Below are positions 37,435 through 47,900 of a stretch of 64,000 bases of DNA, one piece after another. A program made the position numbers and the translations under genes. The notes under the pieces were generated by a model. It was not told where the DNA came from. It saw nothing but the letters and a program-made list of their open reading frames with translations, and did not search any database. Positions within the stretch are counted from its first letter, which is position 1, and every line of letters begins with the position of its first letter. This stretch comes from Mucilaginibacter terrae (GTDB lineage: Bacteria > Bacteroidota > Bacteroidia > Sphingobacteriales > Sphingobacteriaceae): positions 558,001-622,000 of the forward strand of contig NZ_JAVLVU010000001.1 of NCBI RefSeq assembly GCF_031951985.1, in the 5' to 3' direction.

Positions 37435-38937
37435 ATGAAACATTTAAAAATATTTGCAGCACTCTTAATATCTGCACTTTTGTTTTCGTGCAGTAAGGAA
37501 GCTCTAAACACCAATCCAACGAGCGGAATATCCGACGAAACAGCTTTCGCTTCGGTAGACAATGCCCAAAAAGCCCTCAATGGTATTTACCGTATTTTGT
37601 ATACGCAATACACCAACCAGCATCGCGATGGGCATGGTGCCATAATGATCAACCTCGATGCCATGGGCGAAGATTATGTGCGTACCAATGCCTCATATGT
37701 GTACCATTATCAATCATACCGCTGGTTGGCGCACCGCAACTCGGCCGATGATAATGTAAACGCCTTTACTTATACGTTTTACTATATCGTTATTTCAAAC
37801 GCTAACCAAATTATCGAGCGTATTGATGGAGTAGAGGGTGAGGCGGCTACCAAAGCAGTTATAAAGGGCGAGGCGCTGGCGCTGCGCGCCTGGGCGCATT
37901 TTCAACTGGTGCAATTGTATGGTAAACGTTATGATGCAACCACCATGCCCAATAGCCAGCTTGGTATACCTATTGTAATTACCTCAAGTACCGAGGGGCA
38001 GCCGCGTGCTACTGTTGAAGCCGTTTACACTCAAATTAACAAAGATTTAGACGAGGCTATCAGCAACCTGGCGGCAACTCCGGCGTCGCGCACCGGCAGC
38101 GCCAAAACGCATATCAACATCAATGTGGCTAAAGGCTTTAAAGCCCGTGTTGCCTTGGTAATGCAAAACTGGCCGGTTGCTATTAAGTTTGCACAGGAAG
38201 CCCGCGCAGGTATTGATAACCTGATGACCAATGCCCAATACACAGCCGGCTTTACCGATATTAATAACACCGAGTGGATGTGGGGCATTATTCAACCTGC
38301 CGATCAAGTACCAACCTATGGCTCATTTTATGCTTACATGTCGGCTAACTTTAACTCGGCATTTACAAGAGTTAATCCTAAACTTATAAACTCGTTGCTT
38401 TACGCAAAAATACCTACAACCGATATTCGTAAAAAATTGTGGTGGGATGGCACAACGGCCGACAGGGCGAATTTTCCTACTATTGCCAGCCAAACTAAAG
38501 TGATCTATATGCACCGCAAATACCAGGTGCCTGATGTGGCCACCCGAGCCGGTGATATTCCGTACATGCGTATAGCCGAAATGTATCTTATTGAAGCCGA
38601 AGCGCAGGCACGTGCCGGAAACAGTACGGCTGCGGCTCAAGCACTATTGCCGCTGGCTAAAAACCGCGATGCAGCTTATGTATTATCAACCAAAACGGGA
38701 GCTGCCTTAGTTGATGATATTATGGTGCAAAGGCGTGTTGAGCTTTGGGGTGAAGGTTTTCGTTTCCTGGACTTAAAGCGCACCAATGCCGACTTAGATC
38801 GCAGGGGTACGAATCACAAGCTCGATGTAGCTAACATTATGTACGTGCCGGCCGGAGATCCGTCATGGCAATGGCTTATTCCGCAAGATGAAATTAACTC
38901 AAACCCGGCAATTGGTCCGGCTAATCAAAATCCATAA
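37435..38937 (+). CDS. SusD/RagB-family substrate-binding lipoprotein
   Basis: 500 residues with lipobox LLFSCSKEA (Cys19). The SusD pattern is visible: NTNPTSGISDETAF, then NAQKALNGIYR with TPR-like helices, RAWAHFQLVQLYGKRYD, and the C-terminal MRIAEMYLIEAEAQARAGN ... RRVELWGEGFRFLDLKR. It caps the SusC channel from outside and hands over substrate. It lies 9 bp after susC and 21 bp before the M14 peptidase gene. Confidence 0.95.
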   Translation: MKHLKIFAALLISALLFSCSKEALNTNPTSGISDETAFASVDNAQKALNGIYRILYTQYTNQHRDGHGAIMINLDAMGEDYVRTNASYVYHYQSYRWLAHRNSADDNVNAFTYTFYYIVISNANQIIERIDGVEGEAATKAVIKGEALALRAWAHFQLVQLYGKRYDATTMPNSQLGIPIVITSSTEGQPRATVEAVYTQINKDLDEAISNLAATPASRTGSAKTHININVAKGFKARVALVMQNWPVAIKFAQEARAGIDNLMTNAQYTAGFTDINNTEWMWGIIQPADQVPTYGSFYAYMSANFNSAFTRVNPKLINSLLYAKIPTTDIRKKLWWDGTTADRANFPTIASQTKVIYMHRKYQVPDVATRAGDIPYMRIAEMYLIEAEAQARAGNSTAAAQALLPLAKNRDAAYVLSTKTGAALVDDIMVQRRVELWGEGFRFLDLKRTNADLDRRGTNHKLDVANIMYVPAGDPSWQWLIPQDEINSNPAIGPANQNP

Positions 38938-38958
38938 ATTTTCCTTGTGTTTTATTCA

Positions 38959-40218
38959 ATGTTAGTAAATGTTAGAGGGCTGCCCGGTGGGCAGTCCTTT
39001 AAGTTTTTGATAGTTTTACTGGCCCTTACAGGCTTAGCTGCTTGTCGCACCAACAAGTTAAATACAACAGCGGCGGTATTGAAAGTCGATTCATCAAAAG
39101 CAAAAATAACGTGGCAACAGCGTCGCGAATATATTTTTAATAACCGCCAGCTAATTTTTAGCAACAAGTTTGCATCGGCTCGTTTTAGTGCTATTACCCA
39201 GCAAAATGATAGCACTTTTAAAATTGATGTACTACCCGAAAACGAGCCGGTAAACCCAAGCCCGTGGTATGCATTTAAGGTATGGTCGGCCATTGGTCGG
39301 AATGTTTATATAACGCTTAACTATCCTACCACCAAGCATCGCTATAACCCTAAAGTGAGCGTTAATGGCAAACAGTGGCAGGATGTATTGCCCGTAAGTA
39401 TTGCAAAAGATGAGCGGCAGGCATCGTTTAAAATAAAAGCGGGAACCGATACTTTGACTGTATCCGCTCAAGAAATCATCAGCTCGGCCGATAGTTACCG
39501 CTGGATGGATAGTATAGCCGAATCCGGTAATTTAAATAAACAGGTAACAGGGCATAGTTTAATGGGTAAGCCAATAACGATGTTAACCAGCAAGGGCAGT
39601 AATGGCAAAAAGCTGGTGGTGGTATTAAGCAGGCAGCATCCGCCCGAAGTTACTGGCTACATGGCCATGCAGGAGTTTGTGCGAACAGTAACCGCTAATA
39701 CGACAATGGCAATAAAATTCAGAGAGCAGTACCAATTGTTGCTTTGGCCTATGCTAAACCCCGACGGAGTTGATGAGGGTAATTGGAGGCATAGCGCCGC
39801 AGGTGTTGACCTGAACCGCGATTGGGAAAACTTTGTACAGCCCGAAACTAAAGCGGTGCAACAGGCCGTATTAAATATAGTGAAACAGCAAAATGCCAAA
39901 GTTTACTTTACGCTCGATTTTCATTCAACTTACTACGATATATTTTACATTAACCAATTGCAAAATCCATCGGCCTCCAATTTACCAGGTTTTACGGTTG
40001 AATGGTTAGATGCTATGAAAAAGTCTATTCCGGGCTTTAGCCCTCAAATAAAACCATCGGGTAATGGTGGTAATGTATCAAAAAGTTGGTTCAGCCGGAA
40101 ATTGGGTGCCGAAGCATTAACATACGAAGTAGGGGATAATACCTCACGTAACCTATTAAAGTTAAAAGGCCGGATAGCAGCAGAAGAAATGATGAAAAAA
40201 CTAATGGCAGATAATTAA
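38959..40218 (+). CDS. M14-family zinc carboxypeptidase lipoprotein
   Basis: About 419 residues from the ATG at 38959; a GTG four codons earlier is less likely. A lipobox LTGLAACR marks an anchored protein. An N-terminal beta domain (residues about 35-165) precedes the peptidase domain, which shows the M14 zinc motif as RQHPPEVTG (H-x-x-E), LNPDGVDEGNWRH, DLNRDW for substrate binding, the third zinc ligand in LDFHST and the catalytic Glu in TYEVGD. It trims C-terminal residues from peptides. Being last in the sigma/FecR/SusCD operon, it probably processes the imported or bound peptide at the outer membrane. Confidence 0.9.
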   Translation: MLVNVRGLPGGQSFKFLIVLLALTGLAACRTNKLNTTAAVLKVDSSKAKITWQQRREYIFNNRQLIFSNKFASARFSAITQQNDSTFKIDVLPENEPVNPSPWYAFKVWSAIGRNVYITLNYPTTKHRYNPKVSVNGKQWQDVLPVSIAKDERQASFKIKAGTDTLTVSAQEIISSADSYRWMDSIAESGNLNKQVTGHSLMGKPITMLTSKGSNGKKLVVVLSRQHPPEVTGYMAMQEFVRTVTANTTMAIKFREQYQLLLWPMLNPDGVDEGNWRHSAAGVDLNRDWENFVQPETKAVQQAVLNIVKQQNAKVYFTLDFHSTYYDIFYINQLQNPSASNLPGFTVEWLDAMKKSIPGFSPQIKPSGNGGNVSKSWFSRKLGAEALTYEVGDNTSRNLLKLKGRIAAEEMMKKLMADN

Positions 40219-40300
40219 AAAGGCTTTAAGCGAAATGTTTTAAATAAGCGTAAGAGCTCGAATTTATTTAAACGGCTTTATGTTATTATAATAAATGTTG

Positions 40301-41329
40301 TTATTTATCACCTGTCTTTTTCATCCACGCAGCGTATTGTTTATCCAATATCTTTTGAGGCCAATTACCATACCACGCGTAACCTGTACGGCGCTCTTTT
40401 TCTATTTCGGCAATGTTGTATTTCTTTTGACTATCTCTGCCCGAAAAGAATGGCTTGTTTGTTCCTATCTCATAAAAACGTGCCCAAATAGTTGAACCGG
40501 CATCTGCAACAAGTTGTCCATCGTTGGAGCGTTCAAAACGATAGCCTTCAATTTTGACTTTGGCAAACCACTCTACAGCGCTTTTAATAGCTGCTTTAAC
40601 ATCGGTAGTAGGATAGAGTTGACGCATTAAAAACTCAACAATTGCCGCCGATTCGGATGCGCTTAAACCTACCAGCTCAAATTTGCGGGCGGCTACCGGT
40701 TGTAAGGTTTTTTTATCGTATTGTTGTGTCCATGCGGTTAACTTGCCATTAACCTTTACCTGTGTTTTTATAATACAATCTATACCTTTTTTCACGGCTT
40801 GTTTGCATGGGGCTACCAATGCTTTATTAACCACATCAAAACCTTTGGTGCCATTGGCTATGTTGTACATTATGTCTAATGTATTGATCATGGCATTGTC
40901 GTTGTAGGTAATCTGGGCACGGTATAAGCTGATATCGGGGTAATACTGTGGCCAGCCGCCATTAGGATATTGTGCTTTTAACAGATACCTGATACCTTTT
41001 TCGGCTGCTTTAAGGTAAACCGAATTTTGAGTTTGCTTATAGGCGATTACCAGGTAGGTGATCTCTTTATGAGTTGCGCCATTATCAATAGTTGCGTCAA
41101 TACGATTTGAATCGGCACGGGTTAATTGCTTTTGGTCATCAGTCAGGTTTTTGTTGTAATCAACTTTAACCTCATTTACTGCTTTAGGCCAGCCGCCTAC
41201 GCTACGCTGATAAAGCAGCATGTTTTCGGCAACAGGGTCAGTTTTAACTTGAGCCTCAACTTTAGTCCAAAGCAAGCCTATAAAGCAAGAGACAGTAAGT
41301 ATAAAAGTTCTCTTAGTAATTATTGCCAT
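40301..41329 (-). CDS. Pectate lyase (PL10-like)
   Basis: 342 residues from the ATG at 41329 with signal peptide ending KVEAQ. I took this ATG because the upstream frame lacks a signal peptide. The pattern RSVGGWPKAVN, DNGATHKEITYLV, YLLKAQYPNGGWPQYYPD and ITYNDNAMINTLDIMY is that of the PelA/PL10 (alpha/alpha toroid) family, which cleaves polygalacturonate by beta-elimination. It follows the SusC/SusD/DUF4957-type genes of the same strand but is cut off from them by a terminator, so it may have its own promoter. It converges on the M14 gene. Confidence 0.92.
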   Translation of the reverse strand: MAIITKRTFILTVSCFIGLLWTKVEAQVKTDPVAENMLLYQRSVGGWPKAVNEVKVDYNKNLTDDQKQLTRADSNRIDATIDNGATHKEITYLVIAYKQTQNSVYLKAAEKGIRYLLKAQYPNGGWPQYYPDISLYRAQITYNDNAMINTLDIMYNIANGTKGFDVVNKALVAPCKQAVKKGIDCIIKTQVKVNGKLTAWTQQYDKKTLQPVAARKFELVGLSASESAAIVEFLMRQLYPTTDVKAAIKSAVEWFAKVKIEGYRFERSNDGQLVADAGSTIWARFYEIGTNKPFFSGRDSQKKYNIAEIEKERRTGYAWYGNWPQKILDKQYAAWMKKTGDK

Positions 41330-41412
41330 AAAATAATTTGTGGTTTGACTATATCTGCCGCTATAAGTTAAGTGCCGGGAGTAAATTTTAATCAGATAAG
41401 TTATCATCCCCC

Positions 41413-41448
41413 AAAAACAGCACACCGGTAGTTGATACCGGTGTGCTG
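41413..41448 (-). terminator. Terminator between the DUF4957-type gene and the pectate lyase gene
   Basis: CAGCACACCGGTA (41418-41430) pairs perfectly over 13 bp with TACCGGTGTGCTG (41436-41448) around GTTGA; on the minus strand it is followed by TTTTT. It lies just after the stop codon of the upstream gene. Confidence 0.88.
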
Positions 41449-41461
41449 CAAATAAAGGGTT

Positions 41462-43135
41462 TTATTTTGCCCAACGTGGGTCGCCAATAGCTCCGCCTGT
41501 TGTGCTGGCCGTACGCAGAGCCGAACCTGCAGGTAAAGCAAAGTTAGTGGTAGCTTGTACCCAACCTAAATCGGTATTGGTAATAGCGGCAGTGGTTACA
41601 GTTGTGGCCGAGTTACTCAAAGGTAATGGGCTGCCGACTGTGGTTTGTGTGAGTAATGCAAACGTGTTGTTGTTTGTAAACGTAAACGAACTTCCAACCC
41701 CTGTACCTCTAAACAGGCCAGATATAATTGTTGCCGCCCTGGGGCTGTTTGCAATAATTGAATTAGTAACTGCGACTTTAATAGCATTAGCATTTGCATC
41801 TGCAAAAACAAATGTATTGGTACCGCCCCCAAACGAGTTAAATGTACATTTATCAATTGTTATACTTGGAATAGGTGTACCTGTATTAAGGACTGTTGTT
41901 GCTACTATAAAATTACGTCCAAATTCATAAAATGTTGAATTAGTAATGTTCAACTGTGCAAATTGAACTTTGCTTAATTCAATGGTGTTAAATCCGGCAG
42001 TGGCAGATTTATTGATATTAAACGCAAGCGTGTTGTTGATATTAATATTACCAATAACAAAACCGTTAGTGTTGGTAGCACGGTTTCCGCGTAAAAATGC
42101 ATTTACTACATTACTTACCACACAGCCATCAATATTAATGTTTGTAAATGTTGCATTTTCTGCATCCGACGCGTTACCTATTAAGTTAAGGAAGTATTGA
42201 GCAGCTCCTGCAGTACCATCAAAGGTGATGTCTTTAGCCGAGAAGCCTGCACCTGTACCCTTAATGTCAATTTGCTTAAAATTGATTATTACTTTGCTGG
42301 CATCGCCCGACTTACCCTGTAAACCAATATTCTTTTGTTGAATAGTAATATTGGCATAAGCGGCAGTAATGTCCTTAACATCGTAAGTTCCATCAGCCAA
42401 GCCAATAATATCGCCATTTGAAGCATTGTTAATCACGTCGATCAAGTTATCTGCTGATGTGATCTCTTTTGTAAATAGCGGTGTTTTAAATGTGGTAAAA
42501 CCTTTAATGCGTGTACCTGAATATATATCAGCACGGTAGCTGGCATCACCTGTAAGTCCGGTTACTAATTTGTTAGTGGCTGTAACATCGGCAGGAGAAA
42601 GGGCTACATCAAATGCAGCACCACCAGCCAGTGGCGTGATGGTTATTTTGGTTACATCAGGTGTAGTGAGCCAGCGTAATGTAACCGTTTTTGATGTTAG
42701 ATCGGCACTGGTAACGGTTTGCAATATGCCGGGCATGGTAAAACTACTGCTGGTTACCACATATCCATTAGAGCCTGGTAAAGTTGCTGTTGAATTGGCT
42801 TTTACGCGGGCGTAGTAGGGTTGTCCCACCTGTATGTTATCATCCGTTAAGGTAAGTGTTACAGCATCAGTGGTTTTGATATAATCAATGGTGGTGAATG
42901 CAGCATTTTTTGATACTTCTAAAGTATAATTTACACCTGTTCCTCCTGAAAATAGAGATGCTTTCCAATCAATTTTTACAGTTGTACCGGCTGTTGTAGT
43001 ATTTAACCCGGTGGGAATAAATGCCCGTGACGGTTGTAATGAGCCAACCGCATTATCTTTTTTACATGCGCCAAACAGCGAGGCAAATAGTACCAGCCCC
43101 GGCAGCCATGTTTTATTTATATTAATGAATTTCAT
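41462..43135 (-). CDS. DUF4957/DUF5123-type surface lipoprotein of a pectin locus
   Basis: 557 residues. The lipobox FGACKKDN marks an outer-membrane lipoprotein. An Ig/fibronectin-like N-terminal part (residues about 35-225) is followed by a right-handed beta-helix-like stretch rich in Asn/Ile repeats (NINIDGCVVSNVVNAFLRGNR, ITNSTFYEFG) and a small C-terminal module (AAITNTDLGWVQATTNFALPAGS) of the DUF5123 kind. Proteins of this layout are usually found beside pectate lyases and probably bind or cleave galacturonan. Enzymatic activity is not demonstrable from sequence. It is 21 bp after susD. Confidence 0.75.
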   Translation of the reverse strand: MKFININKTWLPGLVLFASLFGACKKDNAVGSLQPSRAFIPTGLNTTTAGTTVKIDWKASLFSGGTGVNYTLEVSKNAAFTTIDYIKTTDAVTLTLTDDNIQVGQPYYARVKANSTATLPGSNGYVVTSSSFTMPGILQTVTSADLTSKTVTLRWLTTPDVTKITITPLAGGAAFDVALSPADVTATNKLVTGLTGDASYRADIYSGTRIKGFTTFKTPLFTKEITSADNLIDVINNASNGDIIGLADGTYDVKDITAAYANITIQQKNIGLQGKSGDASKVIINFKQIDIKGTGAGFSAKDITFDGTAGAAQYFLNLIGNASDAENATFTNINIDGCVVSNVVNAFLRGNRATNTNGFVIGNININNTLAFNINKSATAGFNTIELSKVQFAQLNITNSTFYEFGRNFIVATTVLNTGTPIPSITIDKCTFNSFGGGTNTFVFADANANAIKVAVTNSIIANSPRAATIISGLFRGTGVGSSFTFTNNNTFALLTQTTVGSPLPLSNSATTVTTAAITNTDLGWVQATTNFALPAGSALRTASTTGGAIGDPRWAK

Positions 43136-43155
43136 GTTAATCTGAATTAAGATTA

Positions 43156-44967
43156 TTAATAGCCGGGGTTTTGTTTAAGATTTGGATTGGCATCAATTTG
43201 GTTTTGCGGAAACGGCAATAACTCACTTTTAAATTGTGTAAAGTTTACTGCAAAATACGTAAGTATTGTTGTGTTGATACCCGTGCCTACCCATGATACC
43301 GCTGTGTAACCTGCCGGAGCCGGTGTAACCGTAGCATCATAATATGAGGTAGGAGAGAAAAATGTTAACGGTGCCGGTTGATTTGGTTTGTAGTACAACG
43401 TAGTTGGGAGCTTTGAATAATCTACCGGTGTAGTTTCGCCATTATAAGTTTGTGATTGATACATGGCTTTCATGCGATCTTTGGCTTCGTCCAGTTTAGC
43501 TTTAAGCAGGTTCCAGCGTATCAGGTCGTACTTGCGTATGCCTTCGCCGCCAAGTTCCCAGGCGCGTTCGTTTACAAGGGCAGTAAAAAAGCCGTTTTTG
43601 GTAGTTGGTGTAGTACCAATAGATGAACTGCCGAAAGCTCGTTTGCGTACCCTTTCAAAAGCGGTAATTGCAGCAGCAGTTGGGCCGTTGTTGAGCTCGT
43701 TTTCGGCTTCGGCAAACATTAGCAACACATCTGAGTAGCGCATCATTGGCCAGTTGGTGCCAAAGTACTGGGCGGCTGAGGTTAGCGAACCTGTCCAGTC
43801 TCTGCGGAATTTGCCATCAACCATACTTTGTAAAGTACGGGCAACCAAAACCGGGCCTGTGGTAATATCATATGGCGCACACATTACATCGCGGCGGGTA
43901 TCATTACGGTCGAACGAATAGAAGTAGGTAGGCAATACGGTTAAAGCACCATTACCTGTTCCGTTATAACGAGGTCCGTTATAATAACCCAGTTTACTAT
44001 CGCCCACGGCACTCGAACCGCCCGACATGCCCACTTCAAACAATACTTCGCCGTTAGGCTCTGGTTTGTGCTGGCATATAAAATCTTTCCAAACGGCCTG
44101 GTAGCTGCTGTTGAGGTTATGGTCGGCTGTGCGCTGAATAATAGCATTGCACTCGTCGCGGACTATCTGGTAGTATTTTTTGTAGTTCGCCTCATCACGT
44201 TTTATAGTTTTGTCCGCGCGAAGCGAATACCCACCTCTGAACAAGGCTATGCGGGCACGCAAAGCGCGTATAGCACCTTGAGATAATCTTTCATTATTGA
44301 ATTGAGTAGCCTCAGTACGCCATGGCACTATGGTTTCGGCCTGTGCCAAATCATTTAAAACCCGGTCGTAAATGGTGTCGCGGTCGGTCTTTGGTTTAAA
44401 TAAATCGCTCTCAAAGGCTGATGGGGTCCATTGCGCAGGTACATCGCCCCAGTTTTTAATCAACTCAAAATAAAACTGTGCACGTAAGGCTAATGCCTCA
44501 CCATAAAAGCGCTTAAGCTGGGCTTGCTCAGATATAGTACCTCCCGTGTATTGCGCCATTTTGGGAATATAGTAAATGGCTAAGTTGGCACGTTCAACAC
44601 CCACGTATAGCTGTGAGTAAGGGTTGGCTAATTGCGTATTGCTGGGTTGTACATTGTAGTGTGCAATATCACGGCGCTCATTATCAGGGTACGGAGTAGC
44701 GCCTTGTCCCATCATTTCGTCATTATCAAGCGGGTAATACATGCTCAGGCGTATACCATAACCGGCATCGCCGCCTAACTGTGCGTAAGCCGATATTAAA
44801 GCCTTTTCGGCATTAGCCGGGCTGCTGAAAACATAATCGGGCCCGAAGGATGAAATAGGTTCAACCTCAAGGTATTTTTTACAAGATGAAAATGCAAAAG
44901 CTATGCCTGCTATTGCCAGTACACCTGCGGTATATTTTACTATTTTATGAGTAGTCATTTTCTTCAA
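43156..44967 (-). CDS. SusD/RagB-family lipoprotein of the pectin locus
   Basis: 603 residues. The lipobox is AFAFSSCKKYLEVEP. SusD marks: VFSSPANAEKALISAYAQL, ALALRAQFYFELIKNWGDVPAQ, NEVLFEVGMSGG-like region, MRYSDVLLMFAEAENELNNGP and the C-terminal NERAWELGGEGIRKYDLIRW. It binds the polysaccharide fragment over the SusC pore. It lies 12 bp after susC and 21 bp before the DUF4957-type gene, so the three form one operon. Confidence 0.95.
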   Translation of the reverse strand: MKKMTTHKIVKYTAGVLAIAGIAFAFSSCKKYLEVEPISSFGPDYVFSSPANAEKALISAYAQLGGDAGYGIRLSMYYPLDNDEMMGQGATPYPDNERRDIAHYNVQPSNTQLANPYSQLYVGVERANLAIYYIPKMAQYTGGTISEQAQLKRFYGEALALRAQFYFELIKNWGDVPAQWTPSAFESDLFKPKTDRDTIYDRVLNDLAQAETIVPWRTEATQFNNERLSQGAIRALRARIALFRGGYSLRADKTIKRDEANYKKYYQIVRDECNAIIQRTADHNLNSSYQAVWKDFICQHKPEPNGEVLFEVGMSGGSSAVGDSKLGYYNGPRYNGTGNGALTVLPTYFYSFDRNDTRRDVMCAPYDITTGPVLVARTLQSMVDGKFRRDWTGSLTSAAQYFGTNWPMMRYSDVLLMFAEAENELNNGPTAAAITAFERVRKRAFGSSSIGTTPTTKNGFFTALVNERAWELGGEGIRKYDLIRWNLLKAKLDEAKDRMKAMYQSQTYNGETTPVDYSKLPTTLYYKPNQPAPLTFFSPTSYYDATVTPAPAGYTAVSWVGTGINTTILTYFAVNFTQFKSELLPFPQNQIDANPNLKQNPGY

Positions 44968-44978
44968 TTAAAATTTAG

Positions 44979-47900
44979 TTATAAACTCAGGTTTACACCC
45001 ATAATAAAGGCCCTGCTGCGCGGATAAGCTGCGTAATCAACACCGGGAGTTACCGGGCTGTTGCGGCGGGTATTAACCTCGGGGTCGTAACCACTGTAGC
45101 CGGTAATTACAGCCAGATTATTTACGGTTCCGTAAACACGAAGGCGGCTAACATGTATTTTGCTCAGGAGCTTAGGTGATAGTGTATAACCCAAGGTTAG
45201 ATTATTTATACGTAAAAACGAACCACTTTCAACTGCCCATGAATGTACATAGAACGAACTTGCAGTTGTTAAAGGCGACCAGATGGTTGCATTTGTATTT
45301 AGTGCTGTTAGAGCTGCCGGATCGGTTACGCGTTGTCCCTGATCGTTTACGTTACGCCAGCGGCCGTTCATAATTGATAGCAAATTTGAGTTAGGTGTGT
45401 ACCCGCTGGTAAACTCTAACTTATTGGCGTTCAATATGTCGTTGCCTAACTGGTAATTTAAGAAAATGCTTAGGTCGAAGTTTTTATAAGTAAATTGTTG
45501 ATTAAAGCCACCAAAAAACTTAGGCTGTGCATCACCAATAATGGTACGGTCTTTATCGTCAATAATGTTATTACCGTCTAAATCTTTAAATTTAATTACA
45601 CCTGGTTGCGGTGCTGTTGAGGTTACCGACTGGTTGTTAGGAATACCTGCCTTGAGTGTGTAAACACCATTGGCGTAATTAAAATCATCTACTTTGTAAT
45701 ATCCGTCGGTTTCTAATCCCCAAATGGTACCTACCGATTGTCCAACCTTGGTTATATAATCAGATGGTTGGTTTGAACCTGCCCAGCCCGATGAATATAA
45801 GCGTGAAGTGGTTATGCCACCCAAGCTAAGAATTTTGTTTTTGTTGTAAGAGATGTTGTAGTTAATTGTCCAGCTAAAGTTTTTATTGGAGATGGGGGTA
45901 GCGTTTAACTGAAGTTCCACCCCTTTATTTTGTGTAGAGCCAATATTACGTATTTGCTCCTGATAACCAGTTTGTGCGGGTAATTGCAGCGGGAACAGAA
46001 GGTTGGTGATTTTGTTGCTGTAAACATCGGCAGTTACCTGCAAGCGATTGTTAAAAACGCTAAAATCTAAACCGAGTCCTTTAGCTGTAGTTGTTTCCCA
46101 GGTTAGGCTGTTGTAAGCCAGGGCCGATGGACCAAAGCCAACTACCAGTTGGTCATTTATACTGTATGTGTTATTGGTTGGCGTGCCAACAAATTGGGTT
46201 AAGTATAAAAAGTTAGGTACCCGGTTATTAGCCGATTGGCCATAATTAACCCTTAATTTTACGTCGTTGAAGGTGTTTTTAAGTTTTGAGAAGAATTTTT
46301 CATCCGAAACTCGCCATGCAAAAGATCCAGCCGGGAAGTATCCCCATTTGTAACCCTGTGCAAATTTAGATGAACCATCGCCCCGCATTGATAAATTTAA
46401 AAGGTATTTTTTATCGAACGAATAGCTGATACGGCCAAAGAAAGAGAATACCCTGTTAGGAATTTCGGACGAAACGGGCAGTGGCTGGGTCAAACCCACA
46501 CTACCTGCCGGAACCACACCTAAGCTAAAGTTACCTAAAGCACGATCGGCACTTATGCCAACCGGAAAGAAGCGGCTTTCGATGGTATAACTTTTCAAGT
46601 TATCATCATATAACTCCTGACCCAACAAAACATTTAAACTATTGCGCTTGCTAAATCCCCAACCCGATTTATCAAAGTTTAAGGTAAAAACATTGGAGTT
46701 ATTTATAGTACCGCGTGTAGTGGTGGCTATTGATGCGGTAGGCATGTTCGCATTTTGCCGGGCAATGCTGGTAATGGTATCATTAAAAGCATTGGCGCGG
46801 GTGCTGCTGTAATCATACCCGAAGGTGGTTTTAAATGAAACTATCTTGTTAATGTTATAAGTAACACTGCCGCTAAAGTTAGCTGTATTTTGATAGTTAC
46901 GACGGTACTCGGCCTGGTTCAATAAAATAGGGTTAACCAGCGAAAGACTGTTGGCATTTGTTTGCGAAGCATAATCGGGATCATAATCATCAAGGTCGCG
47001 GCCACCTGTTAGTAGTGGGCGGTATTTTACGGTTTGCCTTAAACGGTTATTTGATGATGAACCCGGATCGGAAGTACCCGCACCGTTAACAATAGTATTA
47101 TTATAACGAACCGTGAAATTAGCCGACAGCTTATCGTTTATTTTTTGATCGAACTTAAAGTTGATGATCTTACGGTTAAAATCAGAAATAAGTTGTACGC
47201 CTTCTTCACCATTTGAAGTAACGCTCAATGCGTAGCGGGTATTCTCGTTACCGCCGGTTAAGCTCAGGTTGTGGGTTTGCATAAGGGCATTGCGGCCAAA
47301 CATTTGCTTTTGCCAGTCAACAAAGGGTGCTTCTTTATATAACTCAAGATCATTATAAAAGCCGTAAGCCCCGGTAAAGGTGTTTAATTCCTGAGCACCG
47401 TTAAGTAATGCACGTTCGTATTGGTACTTTACAAAATCATAAGGGTTCATCACATCCAGCTTATTATTAAGCTTGCGGAAACCCACCAAGCCGTTATAGC
47501 TGATAGTTGGTTTTTGAGAGCGTGAGCCACCTTTTGTGGTAATTAAAACTACACCGTTACCGCCGCGTGCACCGTAAATGGCAGTTGAGGCCGCATCTTT
47601 CAATACATCAATCGATTCAATATCCTGTGGTGCCAATACCGATAAGGCATTTTCAACCTGTACACCGTCGACTACGTAAAGGGGGGTGTTTTCGAGAGTT
47701 ATGGAACCACCACCACGTACTTTTACCGAAGCTGTAGTATTGGGCGAACCTTCAGACTGGGTAATTTGCACACCCGCTAAACGACCGGCCAATGCCTCAG
47801 CAGTAGAGTTAATAGGGATATCCTTCAACTGCTTAGCATTAACCGATGATACCGAGCCTGTTAGAGCATTTTTTGATACCGTTCCGTAGCCAATGTTTAC

